Shown: piece by piece, positions 29,812-36,943 of the stretch
Numbering within the stretch: position 1 is the stretch's first letter
Layout: each line of letters starts with the position of its first letter
Assembly: GCF_021495345.1 (NCBI RefSeq)
Contig: NZ_CP099397.1
Coordinates: 1,302,001 to 1,366,000, forward strand
Direction: 5' to 3'
Length of the DNA stretch: 64,000 nt
From: Pseudomonas hydrolytica
GTDB lineage: Bacteria; Pseudomonadota; Gammaproteobacteria; Pseudomonadales; Pseudomonadaceae
Notes under the pieces: generated by a model
Told to the model about the DNA's origin: nothing
Databases searched by the model: none
The model's input: only the letters and a program-made list of their open reading frames with translations
Translations under genes and position numbers: made by a program

Positions 29812-32301
29812 ATGTCCAAGCGTAGCCTCGATGCTTTGCGCCTTGCCCCCGACTCCCTGACCCGCCCCTTCGCCCCCGAACAGTTCAACTTCAGCAGTAC
29901 CGATGATCTGGAACCCTTCCGCGGCGTGCTCGGCCAGGCTCGCGCGGTGGAGGCCCTGCAGTTCGGCGTGGCCATGCCGCGCGCCGGCTACAACGTGTTC
30001 GTCATGGGTGAGCCGGGCACCGGGCGTTTCTCCTTCGTGCAGCGCTATCTCAAGGCCGAGGCCAAGCGCATGGAGACTCCGGCCGACCGCGTCTACGTCA
30101 ACAATTTCGACGAGCCGCGCGAGCCGCGTGCGCTGGAGTTGCCGGCCGGCACCGCGAGTGCCTTCATCGCCGACATCAATCAGCTGATCGACAACCTGTT
30201 GGCCACCTTCCCGGCGGTGTTCGAAACGCCGACCTACCAGCAGAAGAAGAGCGCCATCGACCGCTCCTTCAACAAGCGCTACGACCAGGCGCTGGACGTG
30301 ATCGAAAAGCTGTCGCTGGAGAAGGGCGTGGCCCTGTACCGCGACAGCACCAATATCGCCTTCACCCCGATGGCAGACGGCAAGGCGCTGGACGAGGCCG
30401 AGTTCGCCCAGCTGCCGGAGGCCGATCGCGAGCGTTTCCATGCCGATATCGCCCTGCTCGAGGAGCGCCTTAACGAGGAGCTGGCCAGCCTGCCGCAGTG
30501 GAAGCGCGAGTCGAGCAATCTGCTGCGTCAGCTCAACGAAGAGACCATCACCGTCGCCCTGCAGCCGCTGCTGGCGCCGCTGTCGGAGAAGTACGCCGAG
30601 AACGCCGGCGTCTGCGCCTATCTGCAGGCCATGCAGATCAACCTGCTGAAGACCGCGGTGGAGCAGCTGGTGGATGTGGACAAGGCCGACCCGCAGCTGC
30701 GCAAGCTGCTGGAGGAAATGTACTGCCCGAGCCTCGTGGTCGGTCATCACGCCCAGGGCGGCGCCCCAGTGGTGTTCGAATCGCACCCGACCTACGACAA
30801 CCTGTTCGGCCGCATCGAGTACAGCTCCGATCAGGGCGCCCTGTACACCAGCTACCGCCAGCTGCGCCCGGGGGCGCTGCACCGTGCCAACGGCGGCTAT
30901 CTGGTGGTCGAGGCCGAAAAGCTGCTCGGTGAGCCCTTCGTCTGGGAGGCGCTCAAGCGCGCCCTGCATTCGCGCCAGCTGAAAATGGAATCGCCGCTGG
31001 GCGATCTGGGGCGCATCGCCACCGTGACCCTCAATCCGCAGATGATTCCCTTGCAGCTCAAGGTGGTGATCATCGGCTCGCGCCAGCTCTACTACGCGCT
31101 GCAGGATCACGATCCGGACTTCCAGGAGATGTTCCGTGTGCTGGTCGACTTCGACGAGGACATCCCGCTCGCCGAAGACAGCCTGGAGCAGTTCGCTCAG
31201 CTGATGAAGACGCGCACCTCGGAAGAGGGCATGGCACCGCTGACCGGCGCCGCCGTGGCGCGTCTGGCCACCTACAGCGCGCGCCTGGCCGAGCATCAGG
31301 GGCGTCTGTCGGCGCGCATCGGCGACCTCTTCCAGCTGGTCAGCGAGGCCGATTTCATCCGCCATCTGGCCGGTGAAAGCATCACCGACGTCGGTCATAT
31401 CGAGCGTGCGCTGAAGGCCAAGGCCACCCGCACCGGGCGCGTTTCGGCGCGCATCATCGACGACATGCTGGCCGGCATCATCCTTATCGACACCAGCGGC
31501 GCCGCCGTCGGCAAGTGCAATGGCCTGACCGTGCTGGAAGTGGGCGACTCGGCCTTCGGCGTGCCGGCGCGAATTTCCGCCACCGTCTACCCGGGCGGCA
31601 GCGGCATCGTCGACATCGAGCGCGAGGTCAGCCTGGGGCAGCCGATCCACTCCAAGGGCGTGATGATCCTCACCGGTTTCCTCGGCAGCCGCTACGCCCA
31701 GGAGTTCCCCCTGGAGATCTCCGCCAGCATCGCCCTGGAGCAGTCCTACGGCTACGTCGATGGCGACAGCGCCTCGCTGGGCGAGGTGTGCACGCTGATT
31801 TCGGCGCTGTCGCGCACGCCGCTCAAGCAGTGCTTCGCCATCACCGGTTCGATCAACCAGTTCGGCGAGGTGCAGGCGGTCGGCGGGGTCAACGAGAAGA
31901 TCGAAGGCTTCTTCCGGCTGTGCGAGGCGCGCGGCCTGACCGGCGAACAGGGGGTGATCATTCCGCATTCCAACGTCAGCAACCTGATGCTCGACGAGCG
32001 GGTGCTCGACGCCGTGCGCGCCGGCCAGTTCAACGTCTACGCCGTGCGCCATGTCGACGAGGCGCTGAGCCTGCTGGTGGGCGAACCGGCGGGGCATCCC
32101 GACGAGAAGGGCCGCTTCCCCAAGGGCAGCGTCAATGCGCGTGTGCTGGAGCGGCTGCGCGAGATCGCCGAGATCGGCATGGAGGAGGAGGGCAAGCACC
32201 TCGAACCGGCAAAGGAAAAGAGCGCAGCCGTTGAGGAGGCAGCCAAACCGGCCAAGGCACCTCGGCGCAAGAAGGGTGAAGGCGAGGGTGCCGCGGGCTG
32301 A
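29812..32301 (+). CDS. LonB/LonC-like AAA+ ATP-dependent protease
   Basis: This 829-residue protein is of the Lon-like family lacking the classic N-terminal substrate domain. The P-loop is atypical, 'VFVMGEPGTGRFSFVQRYL' (GEPGTGR in place of GPPGTGKT). A long helical insertion follows (about 115-330), then a Walker B-like 'GGYLVVEAEKLLG'. The C-terminal S16 protease domain has the catalytic Ser in 'VDGDSASLGEVC' and Lys in 'GGVNEKIEGFFRLCE'. The Lys-rich tail (AKAPRRKKGEG) is low complexity. Such proteins are distinct from housekeeping Lon. A second Lon-type protease is at 57479. An inverted pair of DnaA-box words follows at 32376-32400. Confidence 0.85.
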   Translation: MSKRSLDALRLAPDSLTRPFAPEQFNFSSTDDLEPFRGVLGQARAVEALQFGVAMPRAGYNVFVMGEPGTGRFSFVQRYLKAEAKRMETPADRVYVNNFDEPREPRALELPAGTASAFIADINQLIDNLLATFPAVFETPTYQQKKSAIDRSFNKRYDQALDVIEKLSLEKGVALYRDSTNIAFTPMADGKALDEAEFAQLPEADRERFHADIALLEERLNEELASLPQWKRESSNLLRQLNEETITVALQPLLAPLSEKYAENAGVCAYLQAMQINLLKTAVEQLVDVDKADPQLRKLLEEMYCPSLVVGHHAQGGAPVVFESHPTYDNLFGRIEYSSDQGALYTSYRQLRPGALHRANGGYLVVEAEKLLGEPFVWEALKRALHSRQLKMESPLGDLGRIATVTLNPQMIPLQLKVVIIGSRQLYYALQDHDPDFQEMFRVLVDFDEDIPLAEDSLEQFAQLMKTRTSEEGMAPLTGAAVARLATYSARLAEHQGRLSARIGDLFQLVSEADFIRHLAGESITDVGHIERALKAKATRTGRVSARIIDDMLAGIILIDTSGAAVGKCNGLTVLEVGDSAFGVPARISATVYPGGSGIVDIEREVSLGQPIHSKGVMILTGFLGSRYAQEFPLEISASIALEQSYGYVDGDSASLGEVCTLISALSRTPLKQCFAITGSINQFGEVQAVGGVNEKIEGFFRLCEARGLTGEQGVIIPHSNVSNLMLDERVLDAVRAGQFNVYAVRHVDEALSLLVGEPAGHPDEKGRFPKGSVNARVLERLREIAEIGMEEEGKHLEPAKEKSAAVEEAAKPAKAPRRKKGEGEGAAG

Positions 32302-32375
32302 TCAGAACTTGCACGATTGTCCCGAATCACCCGTCACTGGCGGGCGGCGCCTTTTGCTCACGCGTCATGCACAGA

Positions 32376-32400
32376 GTTATCCACAGAATGCGTGGATAAC
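32376..32400. repeat. Inverted DnaA-box pair
   Basis: GTTATCCAC (32376-32384) and GTGGATAAC (32392-32400) form a perfect 9-base inverted repeat. The left half contains the consensus DnaA box TTATCCACA; the right is CGTGGATAA (8 of 9). A third exact TTATCCACA occurs at 32886-32894. It lies between the LonB-like gene and a hypothetical gene. Confidence 0.55.
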
Positions 32401-32466
32401 TTTTGCCTTCACAGTGCGACCGCTCGGGGTGTAGGCTGAAGCCTGGATTCCGCGAGGGTCGCCGCC

Positions 32467-32820
32467 ATGCCGCGCAGCCTCTGCCTTACCCGCCAATGCC
32501 TGGGCCTGGTCACTCGTATCGAATGCATGATTCGGCCACTGGCTGGCGACAACGGACGTTGGACCCTGCTCTGTGCCGCCGGCATGTCCGGTGCGCAGCC
32601 TTCGGCGATCAGGGCGCAAGGCCCGTTCTACGGGCCTCACGCTGCTGAAGGGGTGCTCGCGGCAATCGCCGAAAGCCTGCTGCAACAAGGCTATGCGGAA
32701 TGTTCCGAACCGCCCATCTGGCACCTGCATCTGCAGGCGGAGCTGCGCCGTGTCAACGGTGAGCGCCACAGCCACTTCACCCCCTTCCAGCATCACCCCG
32801 AGACCGACGGGCAGGGTTGA
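32467..32820 (+). CDS. Conserved-looking hypothetical protein
   Basis: This 117-residue protein is not a family I recognise. It has no signal peptide or membrane helix. A Cys-containing N-terminal half (LCLTRQCLGLVTRIECM) is followed by a helix (AAEGVLAAIAESLLQQGYAE) and a strand 'PIWHLHLQAELRRV'; His is frequent at the C-terminus (ERHSHFTPFQHHPE). Codon use is like the neighbours. It lies between two sets of DnaA-box words and upstream of yqhA. Alternative starts exist; ATG 32467 has GAGGGTCGCC before it. Confidence 0.6.
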   Translation: MPRSLCLTRQCLGLVTRIECMIRPLAGDNGRWTLLCAAGMSGAQPSAIRAQGPFYGPHAAEGVLAAIAESLLQQGYAECSEPPIWHLHLQAELRRVNGERHSHFTPFQHHPETDGQG

Positions 32821-32885
32821 GCGCGGCGCCTGGCACGCTTTAGCCAGGGCGCTGGCGGTCGGCTTTGGCGCGGGCGGCGCAGGGG

Positions 32886-32894
32886 TTATCCACA
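32886..32894 (+). promoter_or_regulatory. Consensus DnaA box
   Basis: An exact TTATCCACA word within GGGGTTATCCACAGTG, 66 bases after the hypothetical gene and 80 before yqhA. Together with the inverted pair at 32376-32400 it brackets the hypothetical gene. Confidence 0.5.
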
Positions 32895-32973
32895 GTGTTT
32901 CGAGATGCTTCTGCTGCTGCGCCCCGCTGGGTATACTCGCGCGCATTTCCGCTCCCCCCTCAGTGAGTTGTCC

Positions 32974-33468
32974 ATGGAACGCTTTCTCGAAAACGCGATG
33001 TACGCCTCGCGCTGGCTGCTGGCGCCTATCTATTTCGGCCTGTCCCTCGCCCTGCTGGCCCTGTCGCTGAAGTTCTTTCAGGAAATCTTCCACATCCTTC
33101 CGCATGTGTTCGCCAAGAGCGAATCCGAGCTGATCCTGGTGCTGCTGTCGCTGATCGACATGGCGCTGGTCGGCGGCCTGCTGGTGATGGTGATGATTTC
33201 CGGCTACGAGAATTTCGTCTCGCAACTGGACATCGACGAAGGCAAGGAAAAGCTCGACTGGCTCGGCAAGATGGACTCCGGCTCGCTGAAGATGAAGGTG
33301 GCCGCCTCCATCGTCGCCATCTCCTCGATCCACCTGCTGCGCATGTTCATGGATGCCCAGCAGATCGATAACGAGAAGCTCATGTGGTACGTGATCATGC
33401 ACATGACCTTCGTCGTCTCGGCCTTCGCCATGGGTTATCTGGACAAGCTGACCAAGCACGACCACTGA
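32974..33468 (+). CDS. yqhA: YqhA/UPF0114 family inner-membrane protein
   Basis: This 164-residue integral membrane protein starts [20 protein letters not shown], then FGLSLALL, the diagnostic opening of the UPF0114/TIGR00645 family. Three or four membrane segments follow ('[20 protein letters not shown]' and '[20 protein letters not shown]'). The conserved loop '[14 protein letters not shown]' lies between them. The molecular role is unknown. The start at 32974 is preferred to 32905 because it gives the standard N-terminus. A terminator follows. Confidence 0.9.
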   Translation: MERFLENAMYASRWLLAPIYFGLSLALLALSLKFFQEIFHILPHVFAKSESELILVLLSLIDMALVGGLLVMVMISGYENFVSQLDIDEGKEKLDWLGKMDSGSLKMKVAASIVAISSIHLLRMFMDAQQIDNEKLMWYVIMHMTFVVSAFAMGYLDKLTKHDH

Positions 33469-33489
33469 TCCGCCTCGTCTGCCTGACTG

Positions 33490-33524
33490 CCGCCCGGCCG
33501 TTGTCTAACGGACGGGCGGTTTTC
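33490..33524 (+). terminator. Terminator after yqhA
   Basis: CCGCCCG-G-CCGTT (33490-33502) pairs with AACGG-A-CGGGCGG (33507-33519) with one internal mismatch and loop GTCT, followed by TTTT. Confidence 0.75.
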
Positions 33525-33548
33525 GTTTGGCCTTGCGCTTTCTGAGTG

Positions 33549-33578
33549 TTGTACAAAGATTTGCTTTGTAGATATTTT
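33549..33578 (+). promoter_or_regulatory. Possible MerR-type (LitR-like) promoter of the photolyase operon
   Basis: A -35 TTGTAC (33549-33554) and -10 TATTTT (33573-33578) are 18 bases apart, longer than optimal. The palindrome TACAAAG-ATTTG-CTTTGTA (33552-33570) overlaps the -35 and spacer. This geometry suits a MerR-family activator. Light-responsive LitR regulators control photolyase genes in Pseudomonas. Regulator identity is inferred. Confidence 0.4.
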
Positions 33579-33609
33579 TGTATAACTTTGCGGGGCGCGA
33601 GGAAACATC

Positions 33610-33912
33610 ATGAATTTGCACGATCTATCCACCCACGCCCAGGCCGGGCGTATCGACGAACTCAATCTGATCTCCCTGGAAGGCGGCATCTATCTGCTTG
33701 AGGCGCGGATGGAGGGGCGTGCTCACCCGATTCTCGATGAGCAGGGCAGCACCCTGAACCTGCGGTCGGTGGAGCATGCGCGTGACGTGCTGCAGGAAAT
33801 GCCGACGCTGCCGTTCTTTCTGGTGCACAGCTCGGTGCACGACGAGATGTGCGGCATGCCTTCGGCAGACAATAGCCTGCGCGTGCCCATCGCCATTCGT
33901 TCTTCCTGGTGA
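33610..33912 (+). CDS. DUF6482-like small protein
   Basis: This 100-residue cytoplasmic protein (MNLHDLSTHAQAGRIDELNL; 'LEGGIYLLEARMEG'; 'SVEHARDVLQEMP'; 'VHDEMCGMPSADNSLRVPI') matches my recollection of the DUF6482 family in Pseudomonas. It is probably a compact alpha/beta fold of unknown function. It is the first gene of an operon with photolyase and DUF2256 genes, and its stop overlaps a GTG start of the photolyase (GTGA). Its promoter region carries the MerR-type palindrome. Confidence 0.6.
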   Translation: MNLHDLSTHAQAGRIDELNLISLEGGIYLLEARMEGRAHPILDEQGSTLNLRSVEHARDVLQEMPTLPFFLVHSSVHDEMCGMPSADNSLRVPIAIRSSW

Positions 33913-35486
33913 GCGCTGACGCCATGTCGGCAGCGCCGGGGCCTGCCGACTCGGGCACACGCCGCCTGATCCTGGTGCTGGGCGATCAGCTCACCCCGGC
34001 ACTGGGCGCGCTGGCGCAGATCGACGCGCGGCATGATCGGGTGTTGCTGGCCGAGGTGATGGAGGAGGCCAGTCATGTGCCGCATCACCCGAAGAAGATC
34101 GCACTGATCTTCAGCGCCATGCGCCATTTCGCCGAAGCCCTGCGCACGCAGGGCATCCAGGTGCATTACGTGACTCTGGACGATCCCGACAACAGCGGCT
34201 CCTTGCCCGGCGAACTGCAGCGCTGGACGCAGCGGCTGAATCCCGCCGAAGTGCACCTGACCGAGTGTGGCGACTGGCGCCTGGAACAGTCGCTGCGCCA
34301 CTGCGGCGTGCCGATCCACTGGCATCAGGACAGCCGTTTTCTCTGCACGCGCGAGGCCTTCGCCGCCTGGGCGAAGGATCGCAAGCAGCTGCGCATGGAG
34401 TTCTTCTACCGCGAGATGCGCCGCACCAGTGGCCTGCTGCTCAATCCCGACGGCACGCCCGAAGGCGGCGCCTGGAATTTCGATGCCGACAACCGCAAGG
34501 CGCTGCCCAAGGAGGTGCGCCCACCCACGGCATGGCGCATCGAGCCGGACGCCATCACGCGCGAGGTGCTGGCGTTGGTCGGGCAGCGTTTTACCGAGCA
34601 CTACGGCAGCCTGGAGGGTTTCGACTACCCGGTGACCACCGAGCAGGCCGAGCGTCTCTGGCAGCATTTTCTCGCCAACGGCCTGGCCGAGTTTGGCGAT
34701 TACCAGGACGCCATGGCCGATGACGAGCCGTTTCTCTTTCATTCGCGCATCAGCGCCGCGCTGAACATCGGCCTGCTCGATCTGCGGCGGGTCTGCGCCG
34801 AAGTCGAGGCGGCTTATCGTGCCGGCGACGTGCCGCTGAACGCCGCCGAAGGTTTCATTCGCCAACTGATCGGCTGGCGCGAATACGTGCGCGGCATCTA
34901 CTGGCTGCGCATGCCGGAGTACGCCGAAGGCAACGCCTTCGGCAATTCACGGGCGCTGCCCGAGTTCTACTGGACCGGCCGGACGCGCATGAACTGCATG
35001 CGCCAGGCCATCGGCCAGACCCTGGAGCATGCCTACGCCCACCATATCCAGCGGCTGATGGTCACCGGCAACTTCGCGCTGCTGGCCGGCATCGCGCCCA
35101 AGGCCATCTGCGACTGGTACCTGGCCGTGTACATGGACGCCTTCGACTGGGTGGAGCTGCCCAACACCCTGGGCATGGTGATGCACGCCGACGGTGGCTA
35201 TCTCGGTTCCAAGCCCTACTGCGCCAGCGGCCAGTACATCAAGCGCATGTCCAACCATTGCCAGGGCTGCAGCTACAAGGTGAGCGAGAGCACCGGGGAG
35301 GCGGCCTGTCCGTTCAACGCGCTGTACTGGCACTTCCTCATGCGCCACCGCGAGCGGCTGGAGCGCAACCCGCGCATGGGCATGGTCTACCGCAACCTGG
35401 CGCGGATGAACGAGGCCAGGCAGCGGGCGCTGTGGGACTGGGGCGAGCGCCTGCTGGCCAGGCTCGATGCGGGAGAGGTGTTGTGA
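33909..35486 (+). CDS. Iron-sulfur bacterial cryptochrome/(6-4) photolyase
   Basis: This 525-residue protein is of the FeS-BCP (PhrB/CryB) group of photolyases, which repair UV lesions with FAD and light. The N-terminal half is a Rossmann-like antenna domain ([20 protein letters not shown]). The C-terminal half binds FAD ('[20 protein letters not shown]', '[20 protein letters not shown]', '[11 protein letters not shown]'). Cysteines in '[17 protein letters not shown]' and '[14 protein letters not shown]...ACPFN' are the four ligands of the [4Fe-4S] cluster of this group. The start may be GTG 33909 (overlapping the previous stop) or ATG 33924. The downstream DUF2256 gene overlaps its stop. Confidence 0.92.
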   Translation: MSADAMSAAPGPADSGTRRLILVLGDQLTPALGALAQIDARHDRVLLAEVMEEASHVPHHPKKIALIFSAMRHFAEALRTQGIQVHYVTLDDPDNSGSLPGELQRWTQRLNPAEVHLTECGDWRLEQSLRHCGVPIHWHQDSRFLCTREAFAAWAKDRKQLRMEFFYREMRRTSGLLLNPDGTPEGGAWNFDADNRKALPKEVRPPTAWRIEPDAITREVLALVGQRFTEHYGSLEGFDYPVTTEQAERLWQHFLANGLAEFGDYQDAMADDEPFLFHSRISAALNIGLLDLRRVCAEVEAAYRAGDVPLNAAEGFIRQLIGWREYVRGIYWLRMPEYAEGNAFGNSRALPEFYWTGRTRMNCMRQAIGQTLEHAYAHHIQRLMVTGNFALLAGIAPKAICDWYLAVYMDAFDWVELPNTLGMVMHADGGYLGSKPYCASGQYIKRMSNHCQGCSYKVSESTGEAACPFNALYWHFLMRHRERLERNPRMGMVYRNLARMNEARQRALWDWGERLLARLDAGEVL

Positions 35487-35647
35487 AAAAGAGTGAGCTG
35501 CCGGTGAAGACCTGCGCGGTCTGTGGCCTGCCGTTCACCTGGCGCCGGAAATGGGCGCGCTGCTGGGACGAAGTGCGCTACTGCTCCGAGCGCTGCCGGC
35601 GCGGACGCAGGGTGGGCAGCGATACGAGTGCCAGGTCCGGCCCCTGA
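35483..35647 (+). CDS. DUF2256 zinc-finger protein
   Basis: These 54 residues start at a GTG overlapping the photolyase stop (GTGA, 35483-35486). '[20 protein letters not shown]' followed by [16 protein letters not shown] is the DUF2256 signature, with CxxC and CxxxC metal ligands. The family is nearly always encoded beside cryptochrome/photolyase genes, so a role with that enzyme is likely but unproven. The C-terminal tail is poorly conserved in appearance. Confidence 0.85.
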   Translation: MKKSELPVKTCAVCGLPFTWRRKWARCWDEVRYCSERCRRGRRVGSDTSARSGP

Positions 35648-35717
35648 GGCCGTGACGCCAGGCCGGGCATCTGTGCTAGTCTGGCCGGCCTTTTTGCAGC
35701 CCCAAGCGGAGCCTTTC

Positions 35718-36347
35718 ATGTCCGAATTCACCTTCAGCCCCGATCTGTCCTCCGACGAGGGCCGCGTCAGCTACGGCATCGGCCGCCAGCTCGGCGGTCA
35801 ATTGCGCGACAACCCGCCGCCTGGCGTCGACCTGAGCGCCATCCTCGCCGGCCTGACCGACGCCTTCACCGGCCAGGCCAGCCGCGTGTCCGAGGCCGAG
35901 CTGGGCGCCAGCTTCAAGGTCATCCGCGAAATCATGCAGGCCGAAGCTGCTGCCAAGGCCGAAGCCGCTGCCGGCGAAGGCCGCGCCTACCTGGCCGAGA
36001 ATGCCAAGCGCGAAGGCGTGACCGTGTTGCCGTCCGGCCTGCAGTACGAAGTGCTGGTGGCGGGCGAGGGCGCCAAGCCGTCGGCCGACGATCAGGTGCG
36101 TACCCACTACCACGGTACCCTGATCGACGGCACCGTGTTCGACAGCTCCTACGAGCGCGGCCAGCCGGCGGAATTCCCGGTCGGCGGCGTGATCCCGGGC
36201 TGGGTCGAGGCGCTGCAACTGATGGGTACCGGCAGCAAGTGGCGCCTGCACGTGCCGAGCGAGCTGGCCTACGGCGCCCAGGGCGTCGGCAGCATCCCGC
36301 CGCACAGCGTGCTGGTATTCGATGTCGAGCTGCTCGACATCCTGTAA
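35718..36347 (+). CDS. FKBP-type peptidyl-prolyl cis-trans isomerase (FklB-like)
   Basis: This 209-residue protein has an N-terminal helical dimerisation domain ('RVSYGIGRQLGGQLRDNPPP', about 15-90) and a C-terminal FKBP domain ('VRTHYHGTLIDGTVFDSSYE', 'FPVGGVIPGWVEALQLMGTG', 'KWRLHVPSELAYGAQGVGSI', 'PPHSVLVFDVELLDIL'). Length and layout match FklB/Mip-like isomerases that catalyse proline isomerisation. No signal peptide is seen with the chosen start (MSEFTFSPDLSS), so it is probably cytoplasmic. An Ala/Glu-rich linker (about 75-95) joins the domains. Confidence 0.92.
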   Translation: MSEFTFSPDLSSDEGRVSYGIGRQLGGQLRDNPPPGVDLSAILAGLTDAFTGQASRVSEAELGASFKVIREIMQAEAAAKAEAAAGEGRAYLAENAKREGVTVLPSGLQYEVLVAGEGAKPSADDQVRTHYHGTLIDGTVFDSSYERGQPAEFPVGGVIPGWVEALQLMGTGSKWRLHVPSELAYGAQGVGSIPPHSVLVFDVELLDIL

Positions 36348-36361
36348 GGCCTCTCGGTGTC

Positions 36362-36378
36362 GGTGCGCACGGCGCACC
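36362..36378. repeat. REP-like palindrome, copy 1
   Basis: GGTGCGCACGGCGCACC belongs to the family with core GTAGGGTGCGCCGTGCGCACC (reverse complement here). It is inverted relative to copy 2 at 36435-36455, and the two flank a terminator hairpin. Confidence 0.7.
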
Positions 36379-36392
36379 CGACTGGAGAAATG

Positions 36393-36428
36393 CAAACGGG
36401 GCGCCCCATCAAAAGGGCGCCCCGTTTG
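36393..36428. terminator. Bidirectional terminator between convergent genes
   Basis: CAAACGGGGCGCCC (36393-36406) pairs perfectly over 14 bases with GGGCGCCCCGTTTG (36415-36428), loop CATCAAAA. It lies between the FKBP gene (plus) and the 75-residue gene (minus). Confidence 0.8.
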
Positions 36429-36434
36429 CGTTAG

Positions 36435-36455
36435 GTAGGGTGCGCCGTGCGCACC
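36435..36455. repeat. REP-like palindrome, copy 2
   Basis: GTAGGGTGCGCCGTGCGCACC, the reference copy of the backbone repeat family. The inner part GGTGCGC/GCGCACC is self-complementary. Confidence 0.75.
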
Positions 36456-36506
36456 GGGTTGGCATGGAGCGCCGCTATTTCAGCGAAGGTTCGCTCGTTT
36501 AGCGTT

Positions 36507-36734
36507 TCAGGGCCGCAACGCCCGCGCATAGCAGAACAGAAACAGGCTGCGCACCAGCTCCTTGAGCACGATGGGTTCGCTGGAGGTGAGCTCGTGCAGG
36601 TCCAGATCGCCCTGGTCGCGCAACTCGTCCAGGGCGTCTTCTTCGAGCATGGCGCAGACCTCGCCGGTTTCGCGGTTGAGGATGCGCAGATAGGGATGCG
36701 GGCGGTCCAGCCAGGCATCGATCAGGTAGGTCAT
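36507..36734 (-). CDS. Small conserved-looking protein, possibly iron-regulated
   Basis: These 75 residues (MTYLIDAWLDRPHPYLRIL; 'NRETGEVCAMLEEDALDEL'; ending 'LKELVRSLFLFCYARALRP') show no named domain. It looks like a small cytoplasmic alpha/beta protein with a hydrophobic C-terminal helix. GGAGACC precedes the start. A Fur-like AT-rich element at 36766-36784 lies just upstream, so expression may respond to iron. It is separated by terminators and REP-like repeats from its neighbours, so it is probably monocistronic. Confidence 0.65.
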   Translation of the reverse strand: MTYLIDAWLDRPHPYLRILNRETGEVCAMLEEDALDELRDQGDLDLHELTSSEPIVLKELVRSLFLFCYARALRP

Positions 36735-36765
36735 GGCAGGTCTCCTTGGCCGTCTTTACGTAACT

Positions 36766-36784
36766 GAGAATAATTCCTATTACA
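36766..36784. promoter_or_regulatory. Fur-like box
   Basis: GAGAATAATTCCTATTACA matches the 19-base Fur consensus GATAATGATAATCATTATC at about 10 positions and lies 32-50 bases before the 36734 start, in an unusually AT-rich stretch. It is a weak match and the call is tentative. Confidence 0.35.
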
Positions 36785-36883
36785 TAAATAGCAAGGGTTA
36801 ATTACGACCTTCTGTCGTGCGCCGGCCGTAGGGGGGCGTGGCCGCCCAGGTTGTGCGCACCGCTTCCGAGGTACCGGGGAGGC

Positions 36884-36904
36884 GGTGCGCACGGCGCACC
36901 CTAC
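36884..36904. repeat. REP-like palindrome, copy 3
   Basis: GGTGCGCACGGCGCACCCTAC is the exact reverse complement of copy 2, between the 75-residue gene and the end of the RND pump gene. Confidence 0.75.
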
Positions 36905-36943
36905 GGTGAGTCGCCTCTCCCGCGAGGGAGAGGCGCGGGTGCA

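Noticed and set aside
29797..32199. 800-codon open frame on the minus strand
   Set aside because: It is antisense to the LonB-like gene; high-GC third positions create long shadows. It has no domain and many His/Gln/Asp runs.
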